A DNA stretch of 64,000 nt from Eggerthella sinensis (GTDB lineage Bacteria > Actinomycetota > Coriobacteriia > Coriobacteriales > Eggerthellaceae), in the NCBI RefSeq assembly GCF_003339815.1, contig NZ_PPTT01000008.1:62001-126000 (forward strand). The letters run 5' to 3'. The stretch's first letter is position 1, and each line of letters begins with the position of its first letter. The notes under the pieces are model-generated. The model ran no database searches. It was not told the DNA's origin and saw only the letters and a program-made list of their open reading frames with translations. Below, in pieces: positions 31,247-39,277 of this stretch. The translations under genes and the position numbers were made by a program.

Positions 31247-32791
31247 TTAGACGATATAGTCGCGGCCGCTCTCCACAAGATCGATGAGCTCCTGCTGCGT
31301 GTGCACGTTCAACTTCTGGTAGATATGGCGGATGTGCGTCTTTGCGGTGTTGCGCGTCACGCGGCACTCCTCCTGGATGAACGCGCCGTTGCGCCCGCGC
31401 GCCAGCAGCACGAACACCTCGCCCTCGCGCTCGGTGAGGCCGTGCACCTCTGCCAGGTGCGCGCACCGCGTCTCGATGGCGGCCTCGGGCACCGCGGGCG
31501 CCTCCACCTCCTCCACCGGCTTCACGCCCCGGATGGCTTCCGAGAAGCTGAAGTCCTTGAGCACGATCCACACGTACCCCACGAACGCGGCGGCCACGAG
31601 CGCCAGGAGCAGCAGGCGCACATCGGAGCCCGTCGCGTCGGCGGCCACCGGCAGCTGCGTCAGCGCCACGCCCAGCGTCGCGCCGCAGCTCGACGCGCAG
31701 AAGCCCTGTCCGAGCGCCGCGATGCCGCCCGAGGGGTTGCGCGCGGCGATGATGGCGAGCGTCGCCCACGTGAGCACGCTGAACATCTGAGCGCCCACGG
31801 TGAGCGCGCCCGACGCCACCCACCCGAGCGCAACGGTCTGGGCCGACGAGACGAAGAAGCCGAACACCACGAGCAGTCCCGACACGTGGAACAGCGCATC
31901 CTCGCGCGAGCCCCGCTGCGTGAAGGCGCACCATCCCGCCAGCGCGAGCATAGCCACGCCGCCCACAACGCTCTGCCACCGCGTGCCCGAACCGGTGCCG
32001 AACGTGATGGACAGCCCGAACGCCACTTCGAACAGGAAGATGCACACGAACAGTCGGTTGAACGGACCGGGAAACGAGCCCGGGTTCGTGAGGGCCAGCT
32101 CGCTCGGGGGCGTGCGGTCGGACAGCCCGTCGCGCAGCCGCGCGACGGGGGCGGCAACCGCCGCAAGCGCCACGGCGGGCAGCAGCGCGTAGGCGATGAC
32201 GGGCGCGAAGGCCAGCAGCGGGCCGAACGCGAGGAAGACCGCATAGGACAGGCACACCCCGCCGGCCATGGTGACGAGCACGCCGCGCGGGCGCAGGCGC
32301 GCGAGCGACAGCCCCGCCACGATGACCGCCCATGCGCGGCCGCACGACAGCAGCGCCGCGCCGGCAAGCGTGACCGCAAGGTTGTAGCCGTCGAACGCGC
32401 CGAGCATCCAGAGCGCGCACCCCGCCGCGAGCGTGCCCACCGCGCCCACCGTGGCTGCGCGCACCGACAGCGGCGCGCTTCCGCGATGCGCGACGAGCGC
32501 CCACAGCCCGAACGCGGCACCGTACAACAGACCGCTCAGCACGAGCGCCCAGGGGTTGGAAGCGCTGAAGGGCGGATGCACGTAGCCGTTCTGCACGAAC
32601 GTCGACAGCGACAGCGCGCACACGGCCACGAGGCTGCGCGCGTCGATCAGCCGACCGCGCGCCGCGGCAGGACGACGCCCCGCGCCCTGCGCGCCCGCTT
32701 CCGTTTCCGCCTCCGCGTCCGTTTCCGCACGCTTCGTCGCTCGTATGGCGTTCTGCATTTCGCCCCCGATTTTCGACCGTTTACCGTCCAT
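31247..32791 (-). CDS. Membrane-embedded LuxR-family regulator no. 3
   Basis: A 514-residue one-component regulator. After a charged N-terminus of about 45 residues come roughly ten to twelve hydrophobic segments, then a C-terminal LuxR helix-turn-helix: LTEREGEVFVLLARGRNG and NTAKTHIRHIYQKLNV, ending QQELIDLVESG. It is divergent from the M20 amidohydrolase/YfcC transporter operon, the likely target. The start is uncertain: ATG 32791 and ATG 32758 (MQNAIRATK, preceded by GGGGGCG) are both possible. No receiver domain is present, so sensing is probably through the membrane part. Confidence 0.85.
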   Translation of the reverse strand: MDGKRSKIGGEMQNAIRATKRAETDAEAETEAGAQGAGRRPAAARGRLIDARSLVAVCALSLSTFVQNGYVHPPFSASNPWALVLSGLLYGAAFGLWALVAHRGSAPLSVRAATVGAVGTLAAGCALWMLGAFDGYNLAVTLAGAALLSCGRAWAVIVAGLSLARLRPRGVLVTMAGGVCLSYAVFLAFGPLLAFAPVIAYALLPAVALAAVAAPVARLRDGLSDRTPPSELALTNPGSFPGPFNRLFVCIFLFEVAFGLSITFGTGSGTRWQSVVGGVAMLALAGWCAFTQRGSREDALFHVSGLLVVFGFFVSSAQTVALGWVASGALTVGAQMFSVLTWATLAIIAARNPSGGIAALGQGFCASSCGATLGVALTQLPVAADATGSDVRLLLLALVAAAFVGYVWIVLKDFSFSEAIRGVKPVEEVEAPAVPEAAIETRCAHLAEVHGLTEREGEVFVLLARGRNGAFIQEECRVTRNTAKTHIRHIYQKLNVHTQQELIDLVESGRDYIV

Positions 32792-32963
32792 TACCTACCG
32801 TTCACCCTCCCGTAACGCCAGCAGGGTGACGATCAAACCCGTGTCACCTCCGTATTGTACCGCTCGTAAGGCGCCCTCGATGTGGGCGCGGACGCACCGG
32901 TCGGGATTCTTCTCTTCGTTCGCCAGAAGAATTCCGACCGACGAAGCGAAGGAGGCATCCTGC

Positions 32964-34181
32964 ATGACCACCATCCTGGAAGAGGCGCAAGCACTGGAAG
33001 GCGAAATCATCGCCAACCGCCGCTGGCTGCACGAGCATCCCGAAATCGGTTTCGATCTCCCGCAAACGACGGCGTACGTCGCCGAGCGTCTGCGGGAGAT
33101 CGGCCTCGAGCCGGAAGAGATCGTGCCGGGCGGCCTCGTGGCCACCGTGGGCGACCCGTCGTCGGAGCGCTGCTTCATGCTGCGCGCCGACATGGACGCC
33201 CTGCCCATCGCCGAGGAGACGGGGCTTCCCTTCGCTTCGGCAAACGACTACATGCACGCCTGCGGCCACGACGGCCACACCGCCATGCTGCTGGGCGCGG
33301 CGCGCATCCTCAAGGCGCACGAGGCCGAGCTGGCCGGCTGCGTGAAGCTCATGTTCCAGCCCGACGAGGAGGGCACCGCGCCTGACGAGATCTGCGGCAA
33401 CGAAGCCATGATCAACGCCGGCGTGCTGGAGAACCCGCGCATCGATGCGGCGGCGGCCATCCATCTCATGCCGCTCACGTTCAAGCGCGGCGAGGTGGCC
33501 ACGCGGCTCGGCACCGCGTTCTCGTCCATCGATGACATCGACATCGTCGTGCACGGCAAGGGCGGCCACGGCTCGCAGCCGCACCAAACCGTCGACCCCT
33601 TCAATATCGCCTGTCATCTGTACTTGGCCTTCGAGAACCTCATCGCCCGCGAACAGGACCCCACCGAGCAGTGCGTCATCTCGTTCGGCGCCATCAACGG
33701 CGGTGCGGCGGCCAACGTCATCCCCGGCGACGTCCACATGCTGGGCACCCTGCGCACCATCTCCGAACACACCCGCGCCCGCATGAAGGAGCGCATGGAG
33801 GCCCTGTGCGACGGCATCGCCGCGGCGTTCGGCGGCTCGGCGGAGATCCAGTTCCTGCGCGGCGTTCCCAGCGTGTACAACGATCCCGCGCTCACCGACG
33901 AGCTCATCGACTACGTCGAGGCCATGACCGGCGCGCCCGTGAGCATCATGGACAAGCCGATGTCCGGTTCCGACGACATGAGCACCATCTCCCAGGCCGT
34001 GCCCACCACGTACTTCCTCCTCGGCACCGGCACCGAGGACGAGGGCGTGCACTACCCCGTGCACAACGCCCGCACCACGTTCGACGAGAGCGTGTTCGCC
34101 GAGGGTGCCGCCCTCACCGCTACGGTAGCTATGCGCTGGCTCGAGGCCCGCGCGCACGAGAACGGAGAGATCGATGGCTGA
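32964..34181 (+). CDS. M20-family metallo-amidohydrolase/peptidase
   Basis: A 405-residue cytoplasmic enzyme of the M20D (aminoacylase/IAA-amino-acid hydrolase) group. It opens NRRWLHEHPEIGFDLPQT, has RADMDALPI near residue 73, and the dinuclear metal-site motif HACGHDGHTAML near 97. FQPDEEG near 130 carries the catalytic glutamate, and the dimerisation domain follows (GKGGHGSQPHQTVDPF). It cleaves an amide bond of an N-acyl amino acid or dipeptide; the substrate is unknown. AAGGAGG precedes ATG 32964. It overlaps the transporter gene by 8 bases, so imported substrate is probably hydrolysed at once, as in the abg system. Confidence 0.9.
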   Translation: MTTILEEAQALEGEIIANRRWLHEHPEIGFDLPQTTAYVAERLREIGLEPEEIVPGGLVATVGDPSSERCFMLRADMDALPIAEETGLPFASANDYMHACGHDGHTAMLLGAARILKAHEAELAGCVKLMFQPDEEGTAPDEICGNEAMINAGVLENPRIDAAAAIHLMPLTFKRGEVATRLGTAFSSIDDIDIVVHGKGGHGSQPHQTVDPFNIACHLYLAFENLIAREQDPTEQCVISFGAINGGAAANVIPGDVHMLGTLRTISEHTRARMKERMEALCDGIAAAFGGSAEIQFLRGVPSVYNDPALTDELIDYVEAMTGAPVSIMDKPMSGSDDMSTISQAVPTTYFLLGTGTEDEGVHYPVHNARTTFDESVFAEGAALTATVAMRWLEARAHENGEIDG

Positions 34182-35655
34182 GACCGTCCAGGCAGAACCG
34201 AAACCCAAGAAGAAGCGCCGCACCCCCGATTCGTTCATCATCCTCGTGGTGTGCCTCATCGTGGTGGCCGTCGTGGCCGTCATCGTGTCGATGTTCACCG
34301 GCGAGGTGACGGGCGCGACGTTCGCCGACGTGCTCATGTCGCCCGTGCTCGGCTTCGCGAGCGCCATGCAGGTATGCGTGTTCGTGCTCGTGCTGGGCGG
34401 CTTTCTGGCCATGGTCAACAAGACCGGCGCGCTCGATGCCGGCGTGGCCACGCTCGTCCGCTCGCTCAAGGGCCACGAGCTCGTGCTCATCCCCATCCTC
34501 ATGCTGCTGTTCGGCATCTGCGGCTCCACCTACGGCATGATGGAAGAAACGGTGCCGTTCTACATCCTGCTGGCCGCCACCATGTTCGCCGCGGGCTTCG
34601 ACACGCTCACCGGCGCGCTCGTGGTACTGCTGGGCGCCGGCGCGGGCTGCATCGGCTCGACGGTGAACCCGTTCTCCGTGGGCGTGGCCACCGCCGCCCT
34701 CACCGACCTCGGCATCCCCATCGACCAGGGCCTCATCATCGGTTTCGGCCTCGTGCTGTTCATCATCGCCGAAGCCATCTCCATCTTCTTCGTCATGCGC
34801 TACGCCAAGAAGGTCAAGGCCGACAAGGGCTCCACGTTCATGTCGCTGCAGGAGCAGGAGGACGCCGAGAAGGAGTACGGCCAGATGGAGGAGGACGCGG
34901 AGAACCCGTCGTTCTCAGCCGTGCTGTCGGGCAAGCAGAAGATCGTGCTCGTGCTGTTCGCGCTCACGTTCGTCATCATGATCGTCGGCTTCGTGCCGTG
35001 GCAGAACTTCGGCATCGACCTGTTCATGGCCGGCGGCTCGGTTGACAACCCGTCCGGCGCATGGAGCGCGTTTCTCACGGGAGCCCCGCTGGGCATGTGG
35101 TACTTCAACGAGGCCACCGCGTGGTTTTTGCTCATGGCCATCGTCATCGGCCTGTTCGCGCGCCTGTCGGGCAAGGACATCGTGGGCACGTTCCTCGGCG
35201 GCTGCGCCGAGATGGTGAGCGTCGCGCTGGTCATCGCGCTCGCCCGCTCCGTGGCCGTTATCATGAGCGAGACCGCGCTCGACACGTTCATCCTCACGAA
35301 CGCCGCAAACGCCCTGGCCGGCGTGCCCGCCTTCATCTTCGCGCCCGCCACGTTCCTGTTCTACTTCGTGCTGTCGTTCGCCATCCCGTCGAGCTCGGGC
35401 ATGGCCACGCTCGCGATGCCCATCATGGGCCCGCTGTCCGACGGCCTGGGCTTCTCGCCCGAGGTCATGGTCATGATCTACGTGGCGGCGCACGGCCTGG
35501 TGGCCATCATCACGCCCATGAACGGCGCCGTGCTGGCAGGCCTCGCCCTTGCGAAGGTGCAGTACGCCACCATGCTGAAAGCCGTGATGAAGGTGATCGT
35601 GGTCACCGCCATCGTCTGCGTCATCGTGCTGACCGCCGCCATGCTGATTTTGTAG
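34174..35655 (+). CDS. YfcC-family membrane transporter
   Basis: A 493-residue polytopic protein with about twelve helices. It shows the features of the YfcC/DcuC-like superfamily: LGFASAMQVCVFVLVLGGFL, a GICGSTYGMMEETVPFY motif, LLGAGAGCIGSTVNPF, and near the end IPSSSGMATLAMPIMGPLSD. The charged cytoplasmic loop in the middle (residues 205-250) is common in the family. Members transport amino acids, peptides or dicarboxylates; the pairing with an M20 hydrolase suggests an N-acyl amino acid or dipeptide. Its stop is one base from the stop of the convergent LuxR gene no. 4. Confidence 0.88.
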   Translation: MAETVQAEPKPKKKRRTPDSFIILVVCLIVVAVVAVIVSMFTGEVTGATFADVLMSPVLGFASAMQVCVFVLVLGGFLAMVNKTGALDAGVATLVRSLKGHELVLIPILMLLFGICGSTYGMMEETVPFYILLAATMFAAGFDTLTGALVVLLGAGAGCIGSTVNPFSVGVATAALTDLGIPIDQGLIIGFGLVLFIIAEAISIFFVMRYAKKVKADKGSTFMSLQEQEDAEKEYGQMEEDAENPSFSAVLSGKQKIVLVLFALTFVIMIVGFVPWQNFGIDLFMAGGSVDNPSGAWSAFLTGAPLGMWYFNEATAWFLLMAIVIGLFARLSGKDIVGTFLGGCAEMVSVALVIALARSVAVIMSETALDTFILTNAANALAGVPAFIFAPATFLFYFVLSFAIPSSSGMATLAMPIMGPLSDGLGFSPEVMVMIYVAAHGLVAIITPMNGAVLAGLALAKVQYATMLKAVMKVIVVTAIVCVIVLTAAMLIL

Positions 35656-35656
35656 G

Positions 35657-37177
35657 CTACAACGCGTCGTCGAGCGGGGCGGCCCCGGCTTTCACGCCGT
35701 CCCGCGCCTCGACGCCCAGAAGGTCGAACAGCTCCTGACGCGTGTGGATGTCGAGCTTCTGGTAGATGTGCCGCACATGGGCCTTCGCCGTACCGTTCGC
35801 GATGAACAGCTCCCGCTCGATGATGCCCACCGTCTTGCGCTGGGCCAGCAACAGCAGGACCTCCTCCTCGCGCGTGGACAGCTTATACACGCGCGCCACC
35901 TCAGCGCAGCGATCGGCCAGCTCCTGCTTGCGGATCATCGCCGCCGAGTCGACGCCGCCCGCAAGGAAGTTCGCGCCCCAGCGGCTCGACAGCTCCCGCT
36001 CCGAGAACAGGATCGTGGTGGCCACCACGATGGCGACCACCGTGAGAAGCGACACGAGCATCTCCCCGTTGCCGCCCAGCACGTCGGCTCGCTGGGCGCC
36101 GTCCGTCACGACGCGGCCGAGCCACATCGACACCTGCCGCACGCTGCGCTCGATGCCGAACAGCCAGATGGCCGACACGCCGTAGCGGTAGCAAATGTTC
36201 GCCATGATGAGCATGATGAGGATGGATTGTGCGGTGTAGCCCGCCGACACGCAGAAGCTGGCCGCCGTGCCCTGGATGTGCCCGAGCGCCGGCACGAGGA
36301 ACAGCGCCACCACCATGAGCGGCAGCGCCACGCGGTAGATGATGCCGAAGTCGAACCGCCCGCCGCGCACGGCCACGCCCAAAAACACGAGCAGACCCAC
36401 CGCAAGCGCCCCGGGCGCGGAATGCGGGCCGAACGCTCCGGCGTACAGGTCGCCCTCCATGAGCCCGTAGGCGAACGCGTACGCGGCCATGAACAGCACG
36501 GCCTTCCAGGGCACCGAGAAGCGCGTCCACGAGGTGGACGGCAGCTCCGCAGCGGGAAGGCCCGCGAACCCGCGGCGCAGGCCCACGAGCGAGAGCGCCG
36601 GCAGCAGCGCCGTCATGACGAACAGCCACGGCAGCATGAACCCTCGGTACACGTACAGCAGAAGCGCGCCCGCCACGATGGAGGCGGAATAGTACAGCGC
36701 CACCCGCAGCGGGTTCAGGCACCCGTACAGCTCGCTCCAGAACAGGATGAGAAGCGCGATGCCGAAGCCTCCCAGCACGCCGGCGGGAAGCCCCGCGGCA
36801 GGCGCGATCCCCGGCAGCCAGCATGAGGCGAACATGAGCGCGGTGGAAGCCGTCAGCGCGACGCCGCACACCGCGAACACGAGCGGCTTGTTGAAGAAGG
36901 GGCCTATCCTGCGCGCGAGCAACGTGCACGCCACCGCCGTCACCACCATGGTGAGGTCGAACACGTCGCGCCCCGAGAACGCCATGGCGGGAAATTCCAC
37001 AAACGAGCCCACGAACACGATCTCGATCCACGCGCGGTACACGCCCAGCCCCAGAAACGCCAGCGGAACCGCAACCACGCCGCAGAACAGCCGCGGGCGC
37101 TTCCGCTCGCCCTTCTCCCGGCTTTCCCCTCGCCCGTCAAACCTACCCACAAACTCTCCTTCGCCCCATCTTGCCAT
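35657..37177 (-). CDS. Membrane-embedded LuxR-family regulator no. 4
   Basis: About 506 residues: a charged N-terminus, ten to twelve hydrophobic segments, then a C-terminal helix-turn-helix with LSTREEEVLLLLAQRKTV and GTAKAHVRHIYQKLDI, ending RQELFDLLGVEA. It is divergent from the Tat flavoprotein reductase at 37388 and convergent with the YfcC transporter gene. The flavoprotein is the more likely target. A TATAAT box at 37184-37189 ends 6 bases before ATG 37177, suggesting a leaderless start; GTG 37150, with AAGGAG upstream, is the alternative and would give 497 residues. Confidence 0.85.
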   Translation of the reverse strand: MARWGEGEFVGRFDGRGESREKGERKRPRLFCGVVAVPLAFLGLGVYRAWIEIVFVGSFVEFPAMAFSGRDVFDLTMVVTAVACTLLARRIGPFFNKPLVFAVCGVALTASTALMFASCWLPGIAPAAGLPAGVLGGFGIALLILFWSELYGCLNPLRVALYYSASIVAGALLLYVYRGFMLPWLFVMTALLPALSLVGLRRGFAGLPAAELPSTSWTRFSVPWKAVLFMAAYAFAYGLMEGDLYAGAFGPHSAPGALAVGLLVFLGVAVRGGRFDFGIIYRVALPLMVVALFLVPALGHIQGTAASFCVSAGYTAQSILIMLIMANICYRYGVSAIWLFGIERSVRQVSMWLGRVVTDGAQRADVLGGNGEMLVSLLTVVAIVVATTILFSERELSSRWGANFLAGGVDSAAMIRKQELADRCAEVARVYKLSTREEEVLLLLAQRKTVGIIERELFIANGTAKAHVRHIYQKLDIHTRQELFDLLGVEARDGVKAGAAPLDDAL

Positions 37178-37183
37178 GGGGCG

Positions 37184-37189
37184 ATTATA
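37184..37189 (-). promoter_or_regulatory. -10 box TATAAT of LuxR gene no. 4
   Basis: A consensus TATAAT on the minus strand. The predicted transcription start falls on ATG 37177. No good -35 hexamer is visible. The rest of the 37190-37387 region holds the unseen promoter of the flavoprotein gene; GAGGAGGGA at 37376-37384 is the latter's ribosome site. Confidence 0.45.
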
Positions 37190-37387
37190 GACGAAACGTT
37201 TTTTGTGCACGGATGCCTTCAAGACGGTTTCTCTCCGATCCAGAAAAAATAAAGGGTTATGCGAGGGGGTTACGGTTTTTAGACCATCGAATTTCGCCGT
37301 GGTCGATGCACGCGATCCGACCGTTTTCTATGGTGAGGAAGCCCGCTGCCCAAAGCGGTGCGAGAATCGACGATCGAGGAGGGAATC

Positions 37388-38998
37388 ATGAGCACTATTT
37401 CACGTCGCGACCTGTTCAAATTCGGAGGCGTTGCCGCCCTCGGAGCCGCCAGCGCATCCATGCTGAGCGCTTGCCAGCCTCAAGGCGCCGCCCAGACGAC
37501 ATCGACACCTGCGGGATCGCAGGGCGGGCTGCCCGCCTTCTTCGCACAGCCCGAGCCCATCACCGACATCGCTGAGACGAAGGACTTCGACGTTGTCATC
37601 GTAGGCGCAGGAGCTGCAGGCGTGCCCGCCGCGCTGGCCGCGTTCGAAGCGGGCGCCAAGGTGGCGCTGCTGCAGAAGGAGGCGACGGCCATCTCGCAGG
37701 GCAACACGTGCGACTCCATCATCCTCGACGAGACCGATCCCGCCGGCGTCGAGGCCGTCGTCTCGCTTATCACCGAGGACTGCTGCCATCGCTCCGACCG
37801 CGAGCAAGTGCGCCTGTGGGCCTACAACTCCGGCGAGGCACTGAAGTGGCTGTGGGACATCGCCGAGAAGGCGGGCGCGCAGGTGGTCGAGTCCACCGCC
37901 AAATGGACGAGCGCCATCAAACAGATCGACGGCTACGATATCACGTACTTCGCCTACGACTTCGGCCCGAAGCCCTACAACACCGGCGACGGCATGCGCG
38001 ACATCGCGGCTTACGCCGAGCAACAGGGCGTCGAGATCTTCTACTCCACGCCGGCAGCGCAGCTCGTGCAAGATGGCGATGGCGCGGTGACGGGCGTCAT
38101 CGCCGAGGGCGAGGGCGGCTACATCCAGTTCAACGCCGCCAAGGGCGTCATCGTGGCCACAGGCGACTATGAGAACGACGACGAGATGATGGCCTACTAC
38201 GAGGCTGAGATGGCCAACATCTATCGCAAGGAGCAGAACAAGACCGGCGACGGCCAGAAGATGATGGTGTGGGCCGGAGGCCGCATGGAAGACGTCTGCG
38301 GCTCGAAAGTGCTCCACGACTTCGATGCGGGTCCCGGTTCGATGGCCGACATGCCGTTCCTGTGCGTGAAAAACGACGGCACGCGCTTCTGCAACGAAGC
38401 GCGCTCGGAGATGGCCACGATGGGCAACTTCCTCAAGAGCGAGGAGGACGCCGGCTGGTACACGCAGGTGTTCGACAGCAACTACATGACCGACTGCGCC
38501 GACTGGCCGGGCGCGCTCATCCCGCCCGAGGGCATGAAATCCTACATGCCCGAGGAAGACGGCGAGAAAACGGGCGTGTACGAGAGCCTCATCAACACGT
38601 ACGCTGCCGACACCGTCGAAGAACTGGGCGAGAAGCTGGGCTTATCCGACGTGAAGGCGTTCGCGCAAACGATCGCCCGTTACAACGAGCTGGTCGAAAA
38701 GGGCGTCGATGAAGACATGGGCAAAGCGGCGAAATGGCTCAAGCCCATCGTCGAGCCGCCGTTTTACGGCATCCATCGCCGCATCGGCCTGTCCACCATC
38801 ATCCATGGCGTGAACGTGAACGCCGACATGCAGGTTCTCGACGCCGACGGCCAGCCCATCGAGGGCCTGTACGCCATCGGCAACTGCGCCGGGAACTTCT
38901 TCGGCAGTCCAGACTACCCCATGACCGTGCCCGGCCTCTCCCTCGGACGCTGCCACACCCAAGGCTACGTCGTCGGCCGCGCCGTGGCCGCCAAGTAG
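37388..38998 (+). CDS. Tat-exported FAD-dependent reductase, fumarate reductase flavoprotein family (no. 1)
   Basis: A 536-residue exported flavoprotein. The signal has ISRRDLFKFGG (Tat motif) and a lipobox-like LSAC (Cys28). The FAD Rossmann motif VVIVGAGAAGVPAAL starts near residue 70. The capping domain and C-terminal GLYAIGNCAGNFFGSPDYPM and GLSLGRCHTQGYVVGRA fit the fumarate reductase/urocanate reductase/3-ketosteroid dehydrogenase superfamily. No CxxCH haem domain is present, so electrons must come from a separate cytochrome. The acceptor is unknown. GAGGAGGGA precedes ATG 37388. The divergent LuxR no. 4 is the expected regulator. Confidence 0.9.
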   Translation: MSTISRRDLFKFGGVAALGAASASMLSACQPQGAAQTTSTPAGSQGGLPAFFAQPEPITDIAETKDFDVVIVGAGAAGVPAALAAFEAGAKVALLQKEATAISQGNTCDSIILDETDPAGVEAVVSLITEDCCHRSDREQVRLWAYNSGEALKWLWDIAEKAGAQVVESTAKWTSAIKQIDGYDITYFAYDFGPKPYNTGDGMRDIAAYAEQQGVEIFYSTPAAQLVQDGDGAVTGVIAEGEGGYIQFNAAKGVIVATGDYENDDEMMAYYEAEMANIYRKEQNKTGDGQKMMVWAGGRMEDVCGSKVLHDFDAGPGSMADMPFLCVKNDGTRFCNEARSEMATMGNFLKSEEDAGWYTQVFDSNYMTDCADWPGALIPPEGMKSYMPEEDGEKTGVYESLINTYAADTVEELGEKLGLSDVKAFAQTIARYNELVEKGVDEDMGKAAKWLKPIVEPPFYGIHRRIGLSTIIHGVNVNADMQVLDADGQPIEGLYAIGNCAGNFFGSPDYPMTVPGLSLGRCHTQGYVVGRAVAAK

Positions 38999-39037
38999 CG
39001 CCACCTGCATCCACCCTGCGCCGTTGCGGCGCATCCG

Positions 39038-39077
39038 CCGAAAGCGCGCCTTCCCTCCCCTCCCGGCGCGCTTTCGG
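39038..39077. terminator. 13-bp hairpin after the flavoprotein gene
   Basis: Arms CCGAAAGCGCGCC (39038-39050) and its exact complement (39065-39077) around a pyrimidine loop of 14 bases. It follows the flavoprotein stop by 40 bases. A smaller hairpin GCGCCG/CGGCGC lies just before it. Confidence 0.55.
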
Positions 39078-39088
39078 TCACGCTCTTG

Positions 39089-39155
39089 CCCCCCATTGCG
39101 CGGCGCAGTGCCTTTCGCATTAACGGAAGCTCTCTCGCCGCGCAATGGGGGGGGG
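39089..39155. repeat. REP-like inverted repeat of the GCGCAATGGGGG family
   Basis: Left arm CCCCCCATTGCGCGGCG and right arm CGCCGCGCAATGGGGGGGGC separated by about 30 bases. The right arm shares the exact 16-mer GCGCAATGGGGGGGGC with 46282-46297. Same type of element as the cluster at 46230-46490; function unknown. Confidence 0.6.
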
Positions 39156-39165
39156 CAGACGCGAG

Positions 39166-39208
39166 GATCGAACACGGATCCAGCGCAGTTCCAGCGCAAA
39201 TCAAGCAC
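39166..39208. repeat. Degenerate dispersed repeat, copy B
   Basis: Partner of 541-593 (ATCGAACACGGATC ... TCAAGCAC). Read on the minus strand it contains two near-identical 11-mers, TGCGCTGGAAC and TGCGCTGGATC, followed by GTTCGATC, which gives it a superficial tRNA T-arm look. It directly follows the REP-like element. Confidence 0.3.
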
Positions 39209-39265
39209 TCTATTACGCCTGACCAACAGAGCCCTTTCGCGACAGTATCGAAAGGGCAGTCTCGC

Positions 39266-39271
39266 TACAAT
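39266..39271 (+). promoter_or_regulatory. -10 box TACAAT giving a leaderless start
   Basis: TACAAT ends 6 bases before ATG 39278. A short inverted repeat CCCTTTCG/CGAAAGGG (39232-39256) lies where the -35 would be. Confidence 0.45.
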
Positions 39272-39277
39272 GCCCGC

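Noticed and set aside
39160-39240. Possible tRNA gene on the minus strand
   Set aside because: D- and T-arm-like words occur but the acceptor, anticodon and T stems do not pair.
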